A stretch of DNA of 64,000 nt. It comes from Helicobacteraceae bacterium. GTDB lineage: Bacteria; Campylobacterota; Campylobacteria; Campylobacterales; SZUA-545. The notes beneath the pieces were generated by a model. The model was given only the letters and a program-made list of their open reading frames with translations, made no database searches and was not told where the DNA came from. Below are positions 7,875 to 17,472 of the stretch, piece after piece. Both the position numbers and the translations under genes were made by a program. How positions within the stretch are numbered: position 1 is the first letter of the stretch; every line of letters begins with the position of its first letter. The stretch spans positions 5,977 to 69,976 of the forward strand of contig JAISOU010000032.1 in NCBI GenBank assembly GCA_031275395.1, given 5' to 3'.

Positions 7875-9167
7875 GTGCCGAAAGTCTTTATAGAAACGCT
7901 CGGTTGCGCGATGAACGAGCGCGACAGCGAGCTTCTTTTTGCCGAGTTGCATAGCAAAGAGGGCTACGAGAAAGCGCAAAAGCCCGAAGAAGCCGATCTG
8001 ATTTTAATCAATACCTGTAGCGTGCGCGAACGCCCGATCAGCAAGCTATTTAGCGAGCTTGGCGCGTTTAATCTGCTCAAAAAACCGACCGCCAAGATCG
8101 GCGTTTGCGGTTGCACGGCTTCTCATTTAGGCGCTTCGATCTTTCGTAGAGCGCCCTACGTCGATTTTGTCTTAGGCGCGCGCAACGTTTCAAAGATTAC
8201 AAAGGCGGTTAGCGAACGGCGCGCGGTCTATATCGATACCGACAACGACGATAGCGAGTATCCGTTCGCAAACTACCGATCAAGCAAATATCAAGCGTTA
8301 ATCAACATATCGTATGGTTGCGACAAGCAGTGCGCCTATTGTATCGTGCCGCACACGCGGGGCAAGGAGGTTAGCATTCCGCCGAAACTCGTTTTGGACG
8401 AAGCGAAAAGAGCGGCGGATAGCGGCGCGATCGAGGTTGTTTTGTTGGGGCAAAACGTCAATGGCTATGGCGGTCGTTTTGCCTCGACTAGCGATCCGAT
8501 CGGCTTTTCCGAACTTCTTGAAAAGATCAGCCTGATCGACGGCTTGAAGCGTATTCGTTTTCAATCGCCGCACCCTTTGCATATGGACGATCGCTTTTTG
8601 GGGGTTTTCGCCGACAATCCTAAAGTGTGCAAACATATGCATATGCCGCTTCAAAGCGGATCGAGCCGCATTCTGAAAGCGATGAGGCGCGGATATACGA
8701 AAGAGCGCTTTTTGGAGTTGGCGGCGAGAGTGCGCGAGGTCGCGTCGGACGCTACGATCTCGACCGATATTATCGTAGGTTTTCCGAACGAGCGCGACGA
8801 GGATTTTGAGGAAACTTTAGAGGTTATGAAAGCGGTTAAGTTTGAACAGCTCTTTTCGTTTAAGTTTTCGCCGCGCCCTATGACCGCCGCCGCCAAAATG
8901 GAAAACCAGATCGACGATGAAACGGCTTCGGCGAGGCTTAACGTCGTCCAATCGCTCTACAAAAAACGCCTCTACGAAGCGATGAACGCGCAGATTGGCA
9001 AAACGTTCGAGGTTTTTTTAGAACCCTCAACCGACGGAACGGGACTTTACGGCAAGGCGCATAACTTTTACGCGATGAGAATCTTAAAAGGCGAAGTCGG
9101 AACTTTTGCGCGCGCAAAAGCGATTGCGATCGAACGCGGCGCGCTAAAGGGCGAAATTATCGCCTAA
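7875..9167 (+). CDS. miaB: tRNA-2-methylthio-N6-isopentenyladenosine synthase MiaB
   Basis: A 430-residue methylthiotransferase starting at GTG. N-terminal UPF0004 domain with three Cys that bind an auxiliary iron-sulfur cluster (LGCAMNERD, NTCSVRE, VCGCTA), radical-SAM core with CDKQCAYC (CX3CX2C, about residue 150), and a C-terminal TRAM domain. It adds the methylthio group to i6A37 of tRNAs reading UNN codons. The motif TRGKE after the cluster favours MiaB over RimO, which occurs separately at 57842-59149. Cotranscribed with the HP0268-like gene. Confidence 0.96.
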   Translation: MPKVFIETLGCAMNERDSELLFAELHSKEGYEKAQKPEEADLILINTCSVRERPISKLFSELGAFNLLKKPTAKIGVCGCTASHLGASIFRRAPYVDFVLGARNVSKITKAVSERRAVYIDTDNDDSEYPFANYRSSKYQALINISYGCDKQCAYCIVPHTRGKEVSIPPKLVLDEAKRAADSGAIEVVLLGQNVNGYGGRFASTSDPIGFSELLEKISLIDGLKRIRFQSPHPLHMDDRFLGVFADNPKVCKHMHMPLQSGSSRILKAMRRGYTKERFLELAARVREVASDATISTDIIVGFPNERDEDFEETLEVMKAVKFEQLFSFKFSPRPMTAAAKMENQIDDETASARLNVVQSLYKKRLYEAMNAQIGKTFEVFLEPSTDGTGLYGKAHNFYAMRILKGEVGTFARAKAIAIERGALKGEIIA

Positions 9168-9280
9168 GCTTTTCGCAAGCCAAAAAACCCGACGTATTCG
9201 TAAATCTTACGCATTTTTGGCAAAGCTAGCAAACGCCGCTATTCCCGCGTCCGACGGTTTTGTTTGGTTTCAAGCAATAA

Positions 9281-10666
9281 TTAAACTGTCGGCGGGCGCG
9301 GATAGGATTTTTGGAGAGCGGCGCAACGCTCGTTAAGCAGATCGAGCGATTTTCTTAAACGCGATAAAAGTTGCAACGAAGATATATGGCTGTCCATAGT
9401 CTGAATCGCTATATCTTCGGAAAGGCTTATTTCGTTAATGAATTTTTCTTTTTCTTCTTCCGCAAGCGCGAGATTCTTAACGCTTCTTATTGCAATATCG
9501 GAAGCCTCGCTTATTCTTTGCACGATCCGATCGCTACGATCTAATATATCGTTCGATCTGTCTTGAAAATTGCTCATATTATCTACTAAAACCGCCAAGT
9601 TTTGACCGATCTGCTCAAAATCGTTTATATTGTAAAAATCCGCTGATTGCTCCGTATTGATCTCCGCGCCGATTTTCATCTGCTCCAACTCTTTTGTTCT
9701 GATAATAAAACGATCGAAAATCCGTTTAGTTTTTATGTTATACGCGATCGCCAGAAAACCTAATACCAGCAAAAGCGCGACGCAAATTAAGCGCGCATAG
9801 TATAGTTTTATATTCGCCGCCGCCGACTCCATTTGGATTTCGTTTATCACGCGCTCTATTTCGGTTAGAAGCGCGCCGCTTTGCATACCGATTCGACCTA
9901 ACGCCAACACGGCCAGATCGGAGTTTTTAATCAACTCGTTTATCTCTACGGAATAATCGCGCCATGCGGCGGCAATTTCCTTGATTATTACATAAACTTC
10001 CGGATATTTTTTATAACGCGGTTCGCCAAGCGCCATTTTAACGCCCTGATCGTAATAGTTGCTGATTTCAGATAAAGTTTTTATATCGTTTTCGCCCCAG
10101 TGATCTTTATTGCGTTCTGATTCTATCGCCAGATCGTGCGCTAACGATTTTAGATTGTTCGCCGCTTCTATATCCTGTTGTTTCAGGTCGCGGGAACTTA
10201 TAGAATTAACGAGCGAATCTCCAAGCGCCATCATTTTGACGCTTTGTCTGTTTAACTGCAAAGCGGCGGACTCGATCTTTGTTTTAGCTTCCAAAATAGC
10301 GCGAACGCTTGCGTTATAATCGATCCATTCTTTCGTAATTCGTTCCAGCCGCGCCGTCGCCTTATTGCTTTGCGTCGGTTTGAAGCCGCAAGTTTCGTCG
10401 CCAAAGCGCAAGCGGTCTAGCCCCTCCTGAAACTCGATCGAAGCGATCTCTAACTCTTCAAAATTACGTCGATCCTGCGCGAATAAAGCGTAAGCCTCTT
10501 TTGCGATCTTTTGCGAAAGCATACGTTCGCGCTCTAAAACGTCGCTTGTGAAACTATCCGCGCTTCCTTTTTTATTTAATAAAATCGCGGCAACCAGAAA
10601 CGCGCCCGCGCAGATTACGATAGCCAAATTGACGGCGATCAGACGTTTAATGATGTCTTGATCCAC
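9281..10666 (-). CDS. Membrane sensor with NarX/PilJ-like periplasmic domain, no output domain
   Basis: 461 residues: N-terminal membrane segment (about 8-30), periplasmic region opening with RERMLSQKIAKEAYAL, the signature of the NarX/PilJ type sensor domain, a second membrane segment near 290-310, then about 150 residues of predicted cytoplasmic coiled coil. There is no histidine kinase, GGDEF or chemoreceptor signalling hairpin, and the protein ends shortly after the coiled coil, so it may signal by partner binding or be a truncated chemoreceptor. It starts 9 bases after the Crp/Fnr-type gene stop on the same strand, suggesting a sensor-regulator pair. Confidence 0.7.
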   Translation of the reverse strand: MDQDIIKRLIAVNLAIVICAGAFLVAAILLNKKGSADSFTSDVLERERMLSQKIAKEAYALFAQDRRNFEELEIASIEFQEGLDRLRFGDETCGFKPTQSNKATARLERITKEWIDYNASVRAILEAKTKIESAALQLNRQSVKMMALGDSLVNSISSRDLKQQDIEAANNLKSLAHDLAIESERNKDHWGENDIKTLSEISNYYDQGVKMALGEPRYKKYPEVYVIIKEIAAAWRDYSVEINELIKNSDLAVLALGRIGMQSGALLTEIERVINEIQMESAAANIKLYYARLICVALLLVLGFLAIAYNIKTKRIFDRFIIRTKELEQMKIGAEINTEQSADFYNINDFEQIGQNLAVLVDNMSNFQDRSNDILDRSDRIVQRISEASDIAIRSVKNLALAEEEKEKFINEISLSEDIAIQTMDSHISSLQLLSRLRKSLDLLNERCAALQKSYPRPPTV

Positions 10667-10675
10667 CTCAAGCTC

Positions 10676-11359
10676 CTATGTTTCGTAAATAGCTCTCAGC
10701 TTATCGCGATCTTTAATCGTCGTAACGCCGCCTTTCTCCTCTATAATACCCTCTCTTTTGATCTTTGTTAGTATCCTAGAGAGCGTTTCTGGCTGAATGT
10801 TTAGCATATAGGCAATCTCTTGCTTTTTATATGCGTTAAAATCGTCCAGTTTAGTAACTATCATATTAGCGACTTTCGCCGCGCTATCATAGACTAAATC
10901 GCGCGAAATAATATGCTTTAGTAAAAAGAATCGTTCCGCAAACATTTTATATAAAAAGTGTTCGATCTCCCGATTCTCTTCGCATAGAGCGTCCAGCCGA
11001 TCTCTCTCGGCGTAAGCGACTAACGAATCGCCTATACTTTCCACGTTGCTAAAATAGCGTAACATAGTTTCTTCCGACCGCGGAGAATATAAAGTGATCA
11101 GCCCACTTTCGTTTTGCCAAAAGAGAAATATCTCGTTGTCAAAACGATTAACCTTATATGATTTAACGCGACCATGCACCAGAAAATATATCCGATCCAT
11201 AGTTTCGTTCTCATAAAAGAGTATTTCTCCGCTATGTAGCTTCTTTGGCTTTAACAAACTTAACAACGCCGTCCGATCTAATTCGCTAAGCGATAAAAAG
11301 AGCGGGCAAGTTCTCATCGTTTCAATACTTGACATAAACGTACCGCCATGTTTTTTCAT
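10676..11359 (-). CDS. Crp/Fnr-family transcriptional regulator
   Basis: 227 residues. An N-terminal cyclic-nucleotide-binding fold (about 20-135, with GEILFYENETMDRIYFLVHGRVK) is followed by a C-terminal winged helix with the recognition region QEIAYMLNIQPETLSRILTKI, typical of the Crp family. Only two Cys are visible, not the four-Cys cluster set of FNR, so an oxygen-sensing Fe-S cluster is unlikely. Start at ATG 11359 has AAGG seven bases upstream; an in-frame ATG at 11335 is an alternative. Coupled with the downstream sensor-like gene. Ligand and targets unknown; NssR-like or heme-type regulators in Campylobacter are possible relatives. Confidence 0.85.
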   Translation of the reverse strand: MKKHGGTFMSSIETMRTCPLFLSLSELDRTALLSLLKPKKLHSGEILFYENETMDRIYFLVHGRVKSYKVNRFDNEIFLFWQNESGLITLYSPRSEETMLRYFSNVESIGDSLVAYAERDRLDALCEENREIEHFLYKMFAERFFLLKHIISRDLVYDSAAKVANMIVTKLDDFNAYKKQEIAYMLNIQPETLSRILTKIKREGIIEEKGGVTTIKDRDKLRAIYET

Positions 11360-11419
11360 ATTATATTGCCTTGCCTCATAATTTTGCTTTGATACAAATC
11401 AACCTTGAACAAAATCTCC

Positions 11420-13129
11420 TCAAACCAGCTCGTCGTATCCGTTTGAAATTGGCATTCTACGATCTCTGCCAAAAGCGCGATCGCTAATTTTTGCGCCGAC
11501 GGGCGCTTGAGCGCGTTTGTATTCGTTACGCTGAACAAGAGCGATGATTTTGCGCGTAATCTGCGGGTCGTAGCCCTTCGCGTCGATCTCGCTTAGGCTC
11601 AAATCCTCTTCTACATATAGCCTAATCAGCTCGTCCAATAACTCGTAATCGGGCAACTCGTCAGAATCTTTTTGATTTTCGCGTAGCTCCGCGCTGGGCG
11701 GTTTCGTCAAGACGTTTTGCGGTATTGCCGCGCTTATAGAGTTACGATAGCGGCAGAGATCATAAACTTTGGTCTTCAAAACGTCCTTGATCGGCGCGAA
11801 ACCGCCGCACAAATCGCCGTAAAGCGTCGAATAGCCAACGCTCAATTCGCTCTTGTTACCCGTCGAAAGGACAAGATAGCCAAACTTATTGCTAAGCGCC
11901 ATTAGTAACGCGCCGCGAATACGCGCCTGCAAGTTCTCTTCGGTTAGATCGCGCGCCCTACCCCCGAATTGCGGCTTAAGCGCGTTTTCAAAGGCGAACA
12001 TCAGCGCGTCGATCGCTATCGTTTCCGTTTGAACGTTCAGATTTTTCGCAAGCTCCAAAGCGTCCGCGACGCTTTCCGTCGAGCTATACGGCGAAGGCAT
12101 TAAAACGCCAAGTACGTTTCCGCAATCTAAAGCGTCGGCGGCGATCGCGGCGCACAAGGCGCTATCCACCCCGCCGCTTACTCCCAAAACCGCTTTTGTA
12201 AAGCCGTTTTTACGGGCGTAATCTTTAAGAGCGATCTTCAGCGCCGCATAGATCGCCGCGTCTTGCTCTAACGGCTGCGTCGATCGCGGCGTTAAGGGCG
12301 GTTTTTGGCGATCGGCGGCGTTTAGCTCGACTTCATTTGTTTCGCTAGGAACGCCGCGACGCATTGCGCGGACGCGCCCATCTTTTACGCGAACGCGAAA
12401 GCTATCTTCTAAATCCAAATCGCAAACAAGCAGATCCTCCTCGAAACTCTTAGCCAGCGCCGCTCTGTTTCCTCGCGGATCGTAGATCGCGCTCGCTCCG
12501 TCAAAAACAAGCTCGTCCTGCGCTCCGACTAGATTGACGTAGAGAATAAACGATCGCAGATCGCGCGCGCGCGAAGAGAGCAGATCGCTTCGCGCCGCGT
12601 TTTTGGAGGCGCTAAACGGCGAAGCGTTAATAACGATAAGTCCGTCGAGAGCGCACAGCGTAGAATCCAACGCGCCGTTCCAAAGATCTTCGCATATCAA
12701 AACGCCCAATTTGAAACCGCCGATCGATAGCGTAAGATTACGATCGCCCGCCGCAAAGTAGCGCTCTTCGTCGAAAACGCCGTAATTTGGCAAACTTCGT
12801 TTGCGGTAGATCGCCTTGATCTCGCCGTCGTCGATCACGGCGGCGGCGTTAAAAATATCCGTTTTACGATCGACAAAGCCTACAATCGCGGCGATCTCTT
12901 TTGCTTCGCGGGCGATCGTTTTGATCGCCGCTTCGTTTTTGGCTATAAAATCGGGCTTATACAAGAGATCTTCGGGCGGATAGCCCGTAACGGCAAGCTC
13001 GGGAAAGACGATCAGATCGACGCCAAGCGCCCTGCCCTCTTTGATTTTCGCAACGATCTCTTCCGTATTTCGCGCCGTATCGCCCACGACGGCGTTTATC
13101 TGCGCTAAGGCGACGCGAAAGTCGCCCAT
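11420..13129 (-). CDS. nadE: Glutamine-dependent NAD+ synthetase
   Basis: 569 residues in two domains. The N-terminal nitrilase-type glutaminase (about 1-270) shows the Glu-Lys-Cys triad in PELAVTGYPPEDL, YRKRSLPNYGVF and LGVLICEDLW. The C-terminal synthetase has the P-loop LGVSGGVDSALC and the helper motif LSTGNKSELSVGYSTLYGD. It converts nicotinate adenine dinucleotide to NAD+ with glutamine as nitrogen donor. C. jejuni and H. pylori carry a much shorter ammonia-dependent NadE as I recall, so the fused form is notable. It sits one base downstream of the diguanylate cyclase gene on the same strand. Confidence 0.95.
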   Translation of the reverse strand: MGDFRVALAQINAVVGDTARNTEEIVAKIKEGRALGVDLIVFPELAVTGYPPEDLLYKPDFIAKNEAAIKTIAREAKEIAAIVGFVDRKTDIFNAAAVIDDGEIKAIYRKRSLPNYGVFDEERYFAAGDRNLTLSIGGFKLGVLICEDLWNGALDSTLCALDGLIVINASPFSASKNAARSDLLSSRARDLRSFILYVNLVGAQDELVFDGASAIYDPRGNRAALAKSFEEDLLVCDLDLEDSFRVRVKDGRVRAMRRGVPSETNEVELNAADRQKPPLTPRSTQPLEQDAAIYAALKIALKDYARKNGFTKAVLGVSGGVDSALCAAIAADALDCGNVLGVLMPSPYSSTESVADALELAKNLNVQTETIAIDALMFAFENALKPQFGGRARDLTEENLQARIRGALLMALSNKFGYLVLSTGNKSELSVGYSTLYGDLCGGFAPIKDVLKTKVYDLCRYRNSISAAIPQNVLTKPPSAELRENQKDSDELPDYELLDELIRLYVEEDLSLSEIDAKGYDPQITRKIIALVQRNEYKRAQAPVGAKISDRAFGRDRRMPISNGYDELV

Positions 13130-13130
13130 A

Positions 13131-14399
13131 CTACAAGCCGATATCTAGCGCGACGCAGTTGCGCCCGCTCTTTTTGGCTTTGTAAAGCGCGAAATCGGCG
13201 CGTTTAACAAACTCTTCGACGCTCTCGCCCTCTTTTAACTCCGCCACGCCAAAGCTACAAGTGATTCGTCCGATCGACTCGAAAGTCTTACTCTCGATCA
13301 AAACGCGGAGCTTTTCCGCAATCGCGCTCGCGCCGCCTAGATCGCTCCCGGGAAGTAAAATCGCAAACTCTTCGCCGCCTATGCGCGCAAAAATATCGCT
13401 CTTTCTGATCTCGCCTCTAACGAGCCTCGCGATCTCGACAAGCGCCATATCTCCGGCGCCATGTCCAAAGTTGTCGTTGATCTCTTTGAAGCGATCGACG
13501 TCAAGACTGATGATCGACACCGCTCTTTCGCTCCGTTTGACGCATATTTCGCGGGAAACTTCGTCGTCAAACTTTCTGCGATTGAAAATCTTGGTAAGCG
13601 AATCGGTCAGCGCGTCGCTAAGCGCCCTTTCGCGCTCTTTGGCGATGCGTGTAATGTCGGCAAACGACGCGATAATCCAATCCTTTTGGTCGATCCGATC
13701 GGCTTTAACGACAAAACTACCGCTCTTTGCGTTATCTTTTAACGACCTCATTCTTACGATGCGACTACGCTCTTTCGTTTTGGCAAGCTCCGCGATCCAT
13801 TTGGTATATTTTCGATTCGGATCGCCTTTGGAAAATAGACGCTCAATCAAGCAATTCGCGTTAAAGCTCTCTATATCAGCTTCGCCCGCGAACTCCAAAA
13901 ACGCGCGGTTCGCATAAACAATCCGTTCTTCTTGTAAAACCAACATCATTACGGATACGTTGTTTAAGATTTTTTCGTTAAGCGCGCCTTGCGCGTAGCC
14001 GCCGCGTTTTGTTAAAATCTGGCTTCCAATACGGCGCACCGCCCGCGCAAGCATATCGGTCGAAACGGGCTTTTTCAGGTAGCAATCAACTCCTAGATCG
14101 ATCGAGCGCATAAGAAAGTTTTCGTCGCTAAAAGCCGTAGTTACAATCGATCTGGCTTTCTTGTCGCTCTCTTTGATCCGCTCGAGTAGATCTAGCCCGT
14201 TCATATTGGGCATTCTCACATCGACGATAACCAGATCGGGATGATACTGCGCGTAATAGACGAGTCCGCCTTCGCCGTCGCTCGCCTCGTATAGCTCCTT
14301 GACGCGGCGGCGTAAAAAACCGCCGACAACCTCTCGCGTTTGCGCTTCGTCTTCGACGTATAAAACGCTAATATCGAGAGGCGCTTCGGTTTCGGTCAT
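13131..14399 (-). CDS. Response regulator diguanylate cyclase (REC-PAS-GGDEF)
   Basis: 422 residues: receiver domain with acidic pocket VED (16-17), phospho-acceptor Asp60 in DLVIVDVRMPNMNG and Lys in LKKPVS, a PAS-like region (about 145-255), then a GGDEF domain. The active loop is GGEEF and an RxxD inhibitory site (RKSD) lies five residues before it, so an active, product-inhibited cyclase making c-di-GMP is expected. Its ATG overlaps the stop of mshE by four bases (ATGA), tying its synthesis to the pilus ATPase. No cognate histidine kinase is adjacent. Confidence 0.92.
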   Translation of the reverse strand: MTETEAPLDISVLYVEDEAQTREVVGGFLRRRVKELYEASDGEGGLVYYAQYHPDLVIVDVRMPNMNGLDLLERIKESDKKARSIVTTAFSDENFLMRSIDLGVDCYLKKPVSTDMLARAVRRIGSQILTKRGGYAQGALNEKILNNVSVMMLVLQEERIVYANRAFLEFAGEADIESFNANCLIERLFSKGDPNRKYTKWIAELAKTKERSRIVRMRSLKDNAKSGSFVVKADRIDQKDWIIASFADITRIAKERERALSDALTDSLTKIFNRRKFDDEVSREICVKRSERAVSIISLDVDRFKEINDNFGHGAGDMALVEIARLVRGEIRKSDIFARIGGEEFAILLPGSDLGGASAIAEKLRVLIESKTFESIGRITCSFGVAELKEGESVEEFVKRADFALYKAKKSGRNCVALDIGL

Positions 14400-16105
14400 G
14401 ATTTTGCTACGCGTATAACTTCCTCTAGCGTAGTTTCTCCGCTAGCGACCTTGCGAAGCCCGTCGGAGAACATTTCGTCGAAGCCCGCCTTTCTCGCTTC
14501 GCTTATAATCTGCGATTTCGCCGCGTTGGCGACGATTAAACTCGCGATGTTTTCGTTAATCTCCAGCACTTCGCTGATCATAGTGCGTCCTGCGTAGCCG
14601 CTCATTCCGCACTTGGGACAACCTTCGCCTTTATAAAAAGTAATCTTGTTAAGATCGACTTCCGCAGGCGCCATATGTTTGATCCGCTCTATTAACTCTT
14701 TGGGGTATTTGACCTCTTTTTTGCAATGAGCGCATATTTTTCGTACAAGCCGCTGCGCCTGAATCGCCACAACCGACGAAGCGAGCAAAAACGGCTCTAC
14801 GCCCATATCGGTTACGCGGGTAATCGCGCTTGGCGCGTCGTTGGTGTGAAGCGTGGTGAAAACTAAGTGTCCCGTTAGCGCCGCTTGGATCGCGATCGAG
14901 ATCGTTTCTTTGTCGCGCGACTCGCCGATCATGATAATATCGGGGTCTTGGCGCAAGATCGAGCGTAAAGCGCCCGCAAAGGTCAGCCCCGCTTTTTCAT
15001 TAACCTGAACCTGCTGGAGCATCTCCATACGATACTCCACTGGATCCTCAACGGTGATCATCTTATGCGTTACGCTTTTGACCTCGTTAAGCGCCGCGTA
15101 AAGCGACGTAGTTTTACCGCTTCCCGTCGGGCCTGTAACGAAAACGATCCCGTCGGGTCTTCGCATAGCCCTACGGAAACGTTCTAGGTTGGCGGGCGTG
15201 AAACCCATCTCGTCGAGGCGAACAAGCGTTTTACTCTTGTCCAAAATCCGCATAACGATCGATTCGCCATGAGCGATCGGTAACGTGGAAAGACGAAAGT
15301 CAAACTCTTTGTTATCGACCGTAAAGCTAAAACGCCCGTCCTGCGGCTTGCGCCTTTCGCCGATATCGAGATCTCCTAGAAGTTTAATACGCGAGCTTAA
15401 AGGCGGGTAAAGATCGGATTCAAAAACGAATTGCTCGGTCAAAACGCCGTCGATACGCACGCGCACAAGACAGCTATTTTCGCTCGGTTCGACGTGAATA
15501 TCGCTTCCCCTCCGAAACACGGCCGTTTTAATGATGATCTCGATTAGACGCATAACCGCCGATTCGCCGTGCGCGTTTGCTAGCGTTACCTCCGCCGCGC
15601 CAGAAGCCATCTCCCTGCGGATTTCGTTTAACGTAGAGCGAAGCCCCTCTTGCGTTTCAATCCGCGCCACGATCCTCTGCACTTCGGATTGCGCGGTGAT
15701 TGCGAGAATTAAAGGTTTGTCGGGAAGAGCGCGTTGAACCGCGTCCTGCGCCGCAATATCGAGCGGATCGACGAAAGCGATCAGATAACCGTCGATCTCT
15801 TCGCGCACGGGAACGATCGAAAAACGTTTCAGGGCGTTGACATTGAGTTTAGAAGCGAGCTTCATATCACCCTCGAACGTGCCCGGCTCAAGGTATTGAA
15901 CGCGCATTTGCTCCGCTAAAGTTTTTAGCACCTTCTCTTCGGATACAAGCCCTTCATCGACGATGAGTTGCCCTAATTTACGCCTTTTGCTATCGTTTTT
16001 TTGCAAATCAAGGACGCGATCTAACTCCTCTTTTGTGATTAGTTCCGCGGCGACTAAAACGTCGCCAAGCTTAACCTTTCTAAAACTACTAACAGAGTAA
16101 TCCAT
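14396..16105 (-). CDS. mshE: MshE/PilB/CtsE-type secretion ATPase with c-di-GMP-binding N domain
   Basis: 569 residues. Two 24-residue MshEN-type repeats occupy about 12-35 (KLGDVLVAAELITKEEL...Q) and 43-66 (KLGQLIVDEGLVSEEKV...Q); in Vibrio MshE such repeats bind c-di-GMP. The motor domain has Walker A GPTGSGKTT (325-333), Asp box TVEDPVEYR, Walker B DPDIIMIGESRD, His box GHLVFTTLHTNDA, and a zinc tetracysteine (CAHC...CPKC). The leading Arg of repeat 1 is Lys. It powers pilus or pseudopilus assembly at the inner membrane. Downstream of the other msh-like genes and overlapping the cyclase gene. Confidence 0.93.
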   Translation of the reverse strand: MDYSVSSFRKVKLGDVLVAAELITKEELDRVLDLQKNDSKRRKLGQLIVDEGLVSEEKVLKTLAEQMRVQYLEPGTFEGDMKLASKLNVNALKRFSIVPVREEIDGYLIAFVDPLDIAAQDAVQRALPDKPLILAITAQSEVQRIVARIETQEGLRSTLNEIRREMASGAAEVTLANAHGESAVMRLIEIIIKTAVFRRGSDIHVEPSENSCLVRVRIDGVLTEQFVFESDLYPPLSSRIKLLGDLDIGERRKPQDGRFSFTVDNKEFDFRLSTLPIAHGESIVMRILDKSKTLVRLDEMGFTPANLERFRRAMRRPDGIVFVTGPTGSGKTTSLYAALNEVKSVTHKMITVEDPVEYRMEMLQQVQVNEKAGLTFAGALRSILRQDPDIIMIGESRDKETISIAIQAALTGHLVFTTLHTNDAPSAITRVTDMGVEPFLLASSVVAIQAQRLVRKICAHCKKEVKYPKELIERIKHMAPAEVDLNKITFYKGEGCPKCGMSGYAGRTMISEVLEINENIASLIVANAAKSQIISEARKAGFDEMFSDGLRKVASGETTLEEVIRVAKS

Positions 16106-16114
16106 AGCGCGCTC

Positions 16115-16657
16115 TTACCAATATAGATGTTGGGCGACGAGCGTTCCGTCGCTGTACCTGCGAATACGCACCTTGAAGCGCCCGTTTTCGGTAATGCTAT
16201 CGAGCAAAGCCTGATCGGTTCCTAGGTCGATCATATAAGAGCCATCGTTGCGTTTTTCATATTTGCCCCGCGCGTAGGCGTTGAAAACCTTAGATATGAT
16301 ATGCGGCGTGTCTGGCAAATAGGTATCGCCCAGATCTACGCCGTCGGCTAACGCCTGATAGAGTAGCTTTTTTTGCAACGCGACGCTCAGAATATAACTC
16401 GCGTTTTGGCGGTTGCCGGGAGTTTCGCGCATATAGATACCCGCTAGCGCGGCGTAGTCGATATAGTCGCTATTTAAGCAGGCAAAGCCGTAAGCGTTGA
16501 GAAACGTTTCGTCGTTTTTGTAAGTCCGCGCAATTTTCGCGCCCTCTAAACACGCCTTTTCGTATTCCTTTTTTTGATAAAGTTCGAGCGTCTTATCCGT
16601 CGGCGACGCCGCATAGAGCGAAGCCAAAGTAAACGATAAAATAATTAGAAGTCTCAT
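16115..16657 (-). CDS. Periplasmic helical-repeat protein of the pilus/competence operon
   Basis: 180 residues with a clear signal peptide (MRLLIILSFTLASLYAA) and Sel1/TPR-like helices (LELYQKKEYEKACLEGAKIA). The C-terminal 50 residues look beta-rich. I do not recognise a named family; its place between the MshN-like and MshE genes, with a four-base overlap upstream and nine bases to mshE downstream, implies a role in the same envelope machine. It is in the region where C. jejuni has ctsX, but size and topology (cleaved signal versus membrane anchor) do not let me equate them. Confidence 0.65.
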   Translation of the reverse strand: MRLLIILSFTLASLYAASPTDKTLELYQKKEYEKACLEGAKIARTYKNDETFLNAYGFACLNSDYIDYAALAGIYMRETPGNRQNASYILSVALQKKLLYQALADGVDLGDTYLPDTPHIISKVFNAYARGKYEKRNDGSYMIDLGTDQALLDSITENGRFKVRIRRYSDGTLVAQHLYW

Positions 16658-17472
16658 CTTGTTCCTCCGTCTGATTCAATCTGTAAAAGTAAAGCGCTAA
16701 GACGAGCCGACGATCGCGCGTTAAGATAGCCTCTTAGCGCGTTGATAGCGCGATCGCGCGCGCCCAACTTGTAGCTTGCCTGCGCGAAAACCGCCCAACT
16801 GCGCTCGTCTTTTTCGTTCAGCTCGTTTGCGCGTAAAGCCCAAGAGTAGGCTTTTTGAAAATCGTTTTGCTTCAAGTAGGTTTCCGCAATATCGACCGCT
16901 TTAGAGTAAGTAGGTTGTCTATTAAAGGCGTCTTCTAAATCTTTTAGGGTAGAAACTTTCGACATAGAAACGTTTGCGCCTCTTGTCGTCGGTTGCGAAT
17001 AATTTTGCGACGATCGAACGATCGGAGAAACGTTTTGTACGGGCGGGGGCGAAGATTCGGCGATCGCCAACGCCACGCGCCGATCGAGATCGGTGATAAA
17101 ATCGTAATTGGCGCTAAGTCTCATCTTTGGTTTAGTCGGAACGTAACGCTCCGCTTTTGGCGAACTCGCAACCTCGATCGGCAAAGTCGGTTGGCTCTCG
17201 ACCGCGATTGGTTGCGTCGATTGATTTACGGATTCGCGCGGAGTTTGATCGGGCGTTTTTTGCTCGATAGGTTTTGGATCGGATACGATTACGCCCCCGC
17301 CGCTAACGACCGTTTGCGTCTGCTCTTGCGCTTCAATCTCTTTTTCGCCCAATAAAAAATAGACGACCGACGCGCCCGCTATAAGCGTTACGACAAACAA
17401 AGAGGCGGTTTTTAGTATTTTTTTTGTCTTATAAATAATCCAGCTTCGTTCAAGCCGATCGATTCTATCCAT
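16654..17472 (-). CDS. MshN-like bitopic TPR protein
   Basis: 272 residues with a short cytoplasmic N-terminus, one membrane segment (about 22-42), a long Pro/Thr/Gln-rich periplasmic linker (about 50-150) and C-terminal TPRs (TYLKQNDFQKAYSWALRANE; ASYKLGARDRAINALRGYL). This layout and its position next to the MshM-like ATPase match MshN of MSHA systems; in Campylobacterota such proteins are often labelled CDC27-family. Probably bridges inner-membrane and secretin parts. It starts directly at the stop of the MshM-like gene and overlaps the next gene by four bases. Confidence 0.7.
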   Translation of the reverse strand: MDRIDRLERSWIIYKTKKILKTASLFVVTLIAGASVVYFLLGEKEIEAQEQTQTVVSGGGVIVSDPKPIEQKTPDQTPRESVNQSTQPIAVESQPTLPIEVASSPKAERYVPTKPKMRLSANYDFITDLDRRVALAIAESSPPPVQNVSPIVRSSQNYSQPTTRGANVSMSKVSTLKDLEDAFNRQPTYSKAVDIAETYLKQNDFQKAYSWALRANELNEKDERSWAVFAQASYKLGARDRAINALRGYLNARSSARLSALLLQIESDGGTR

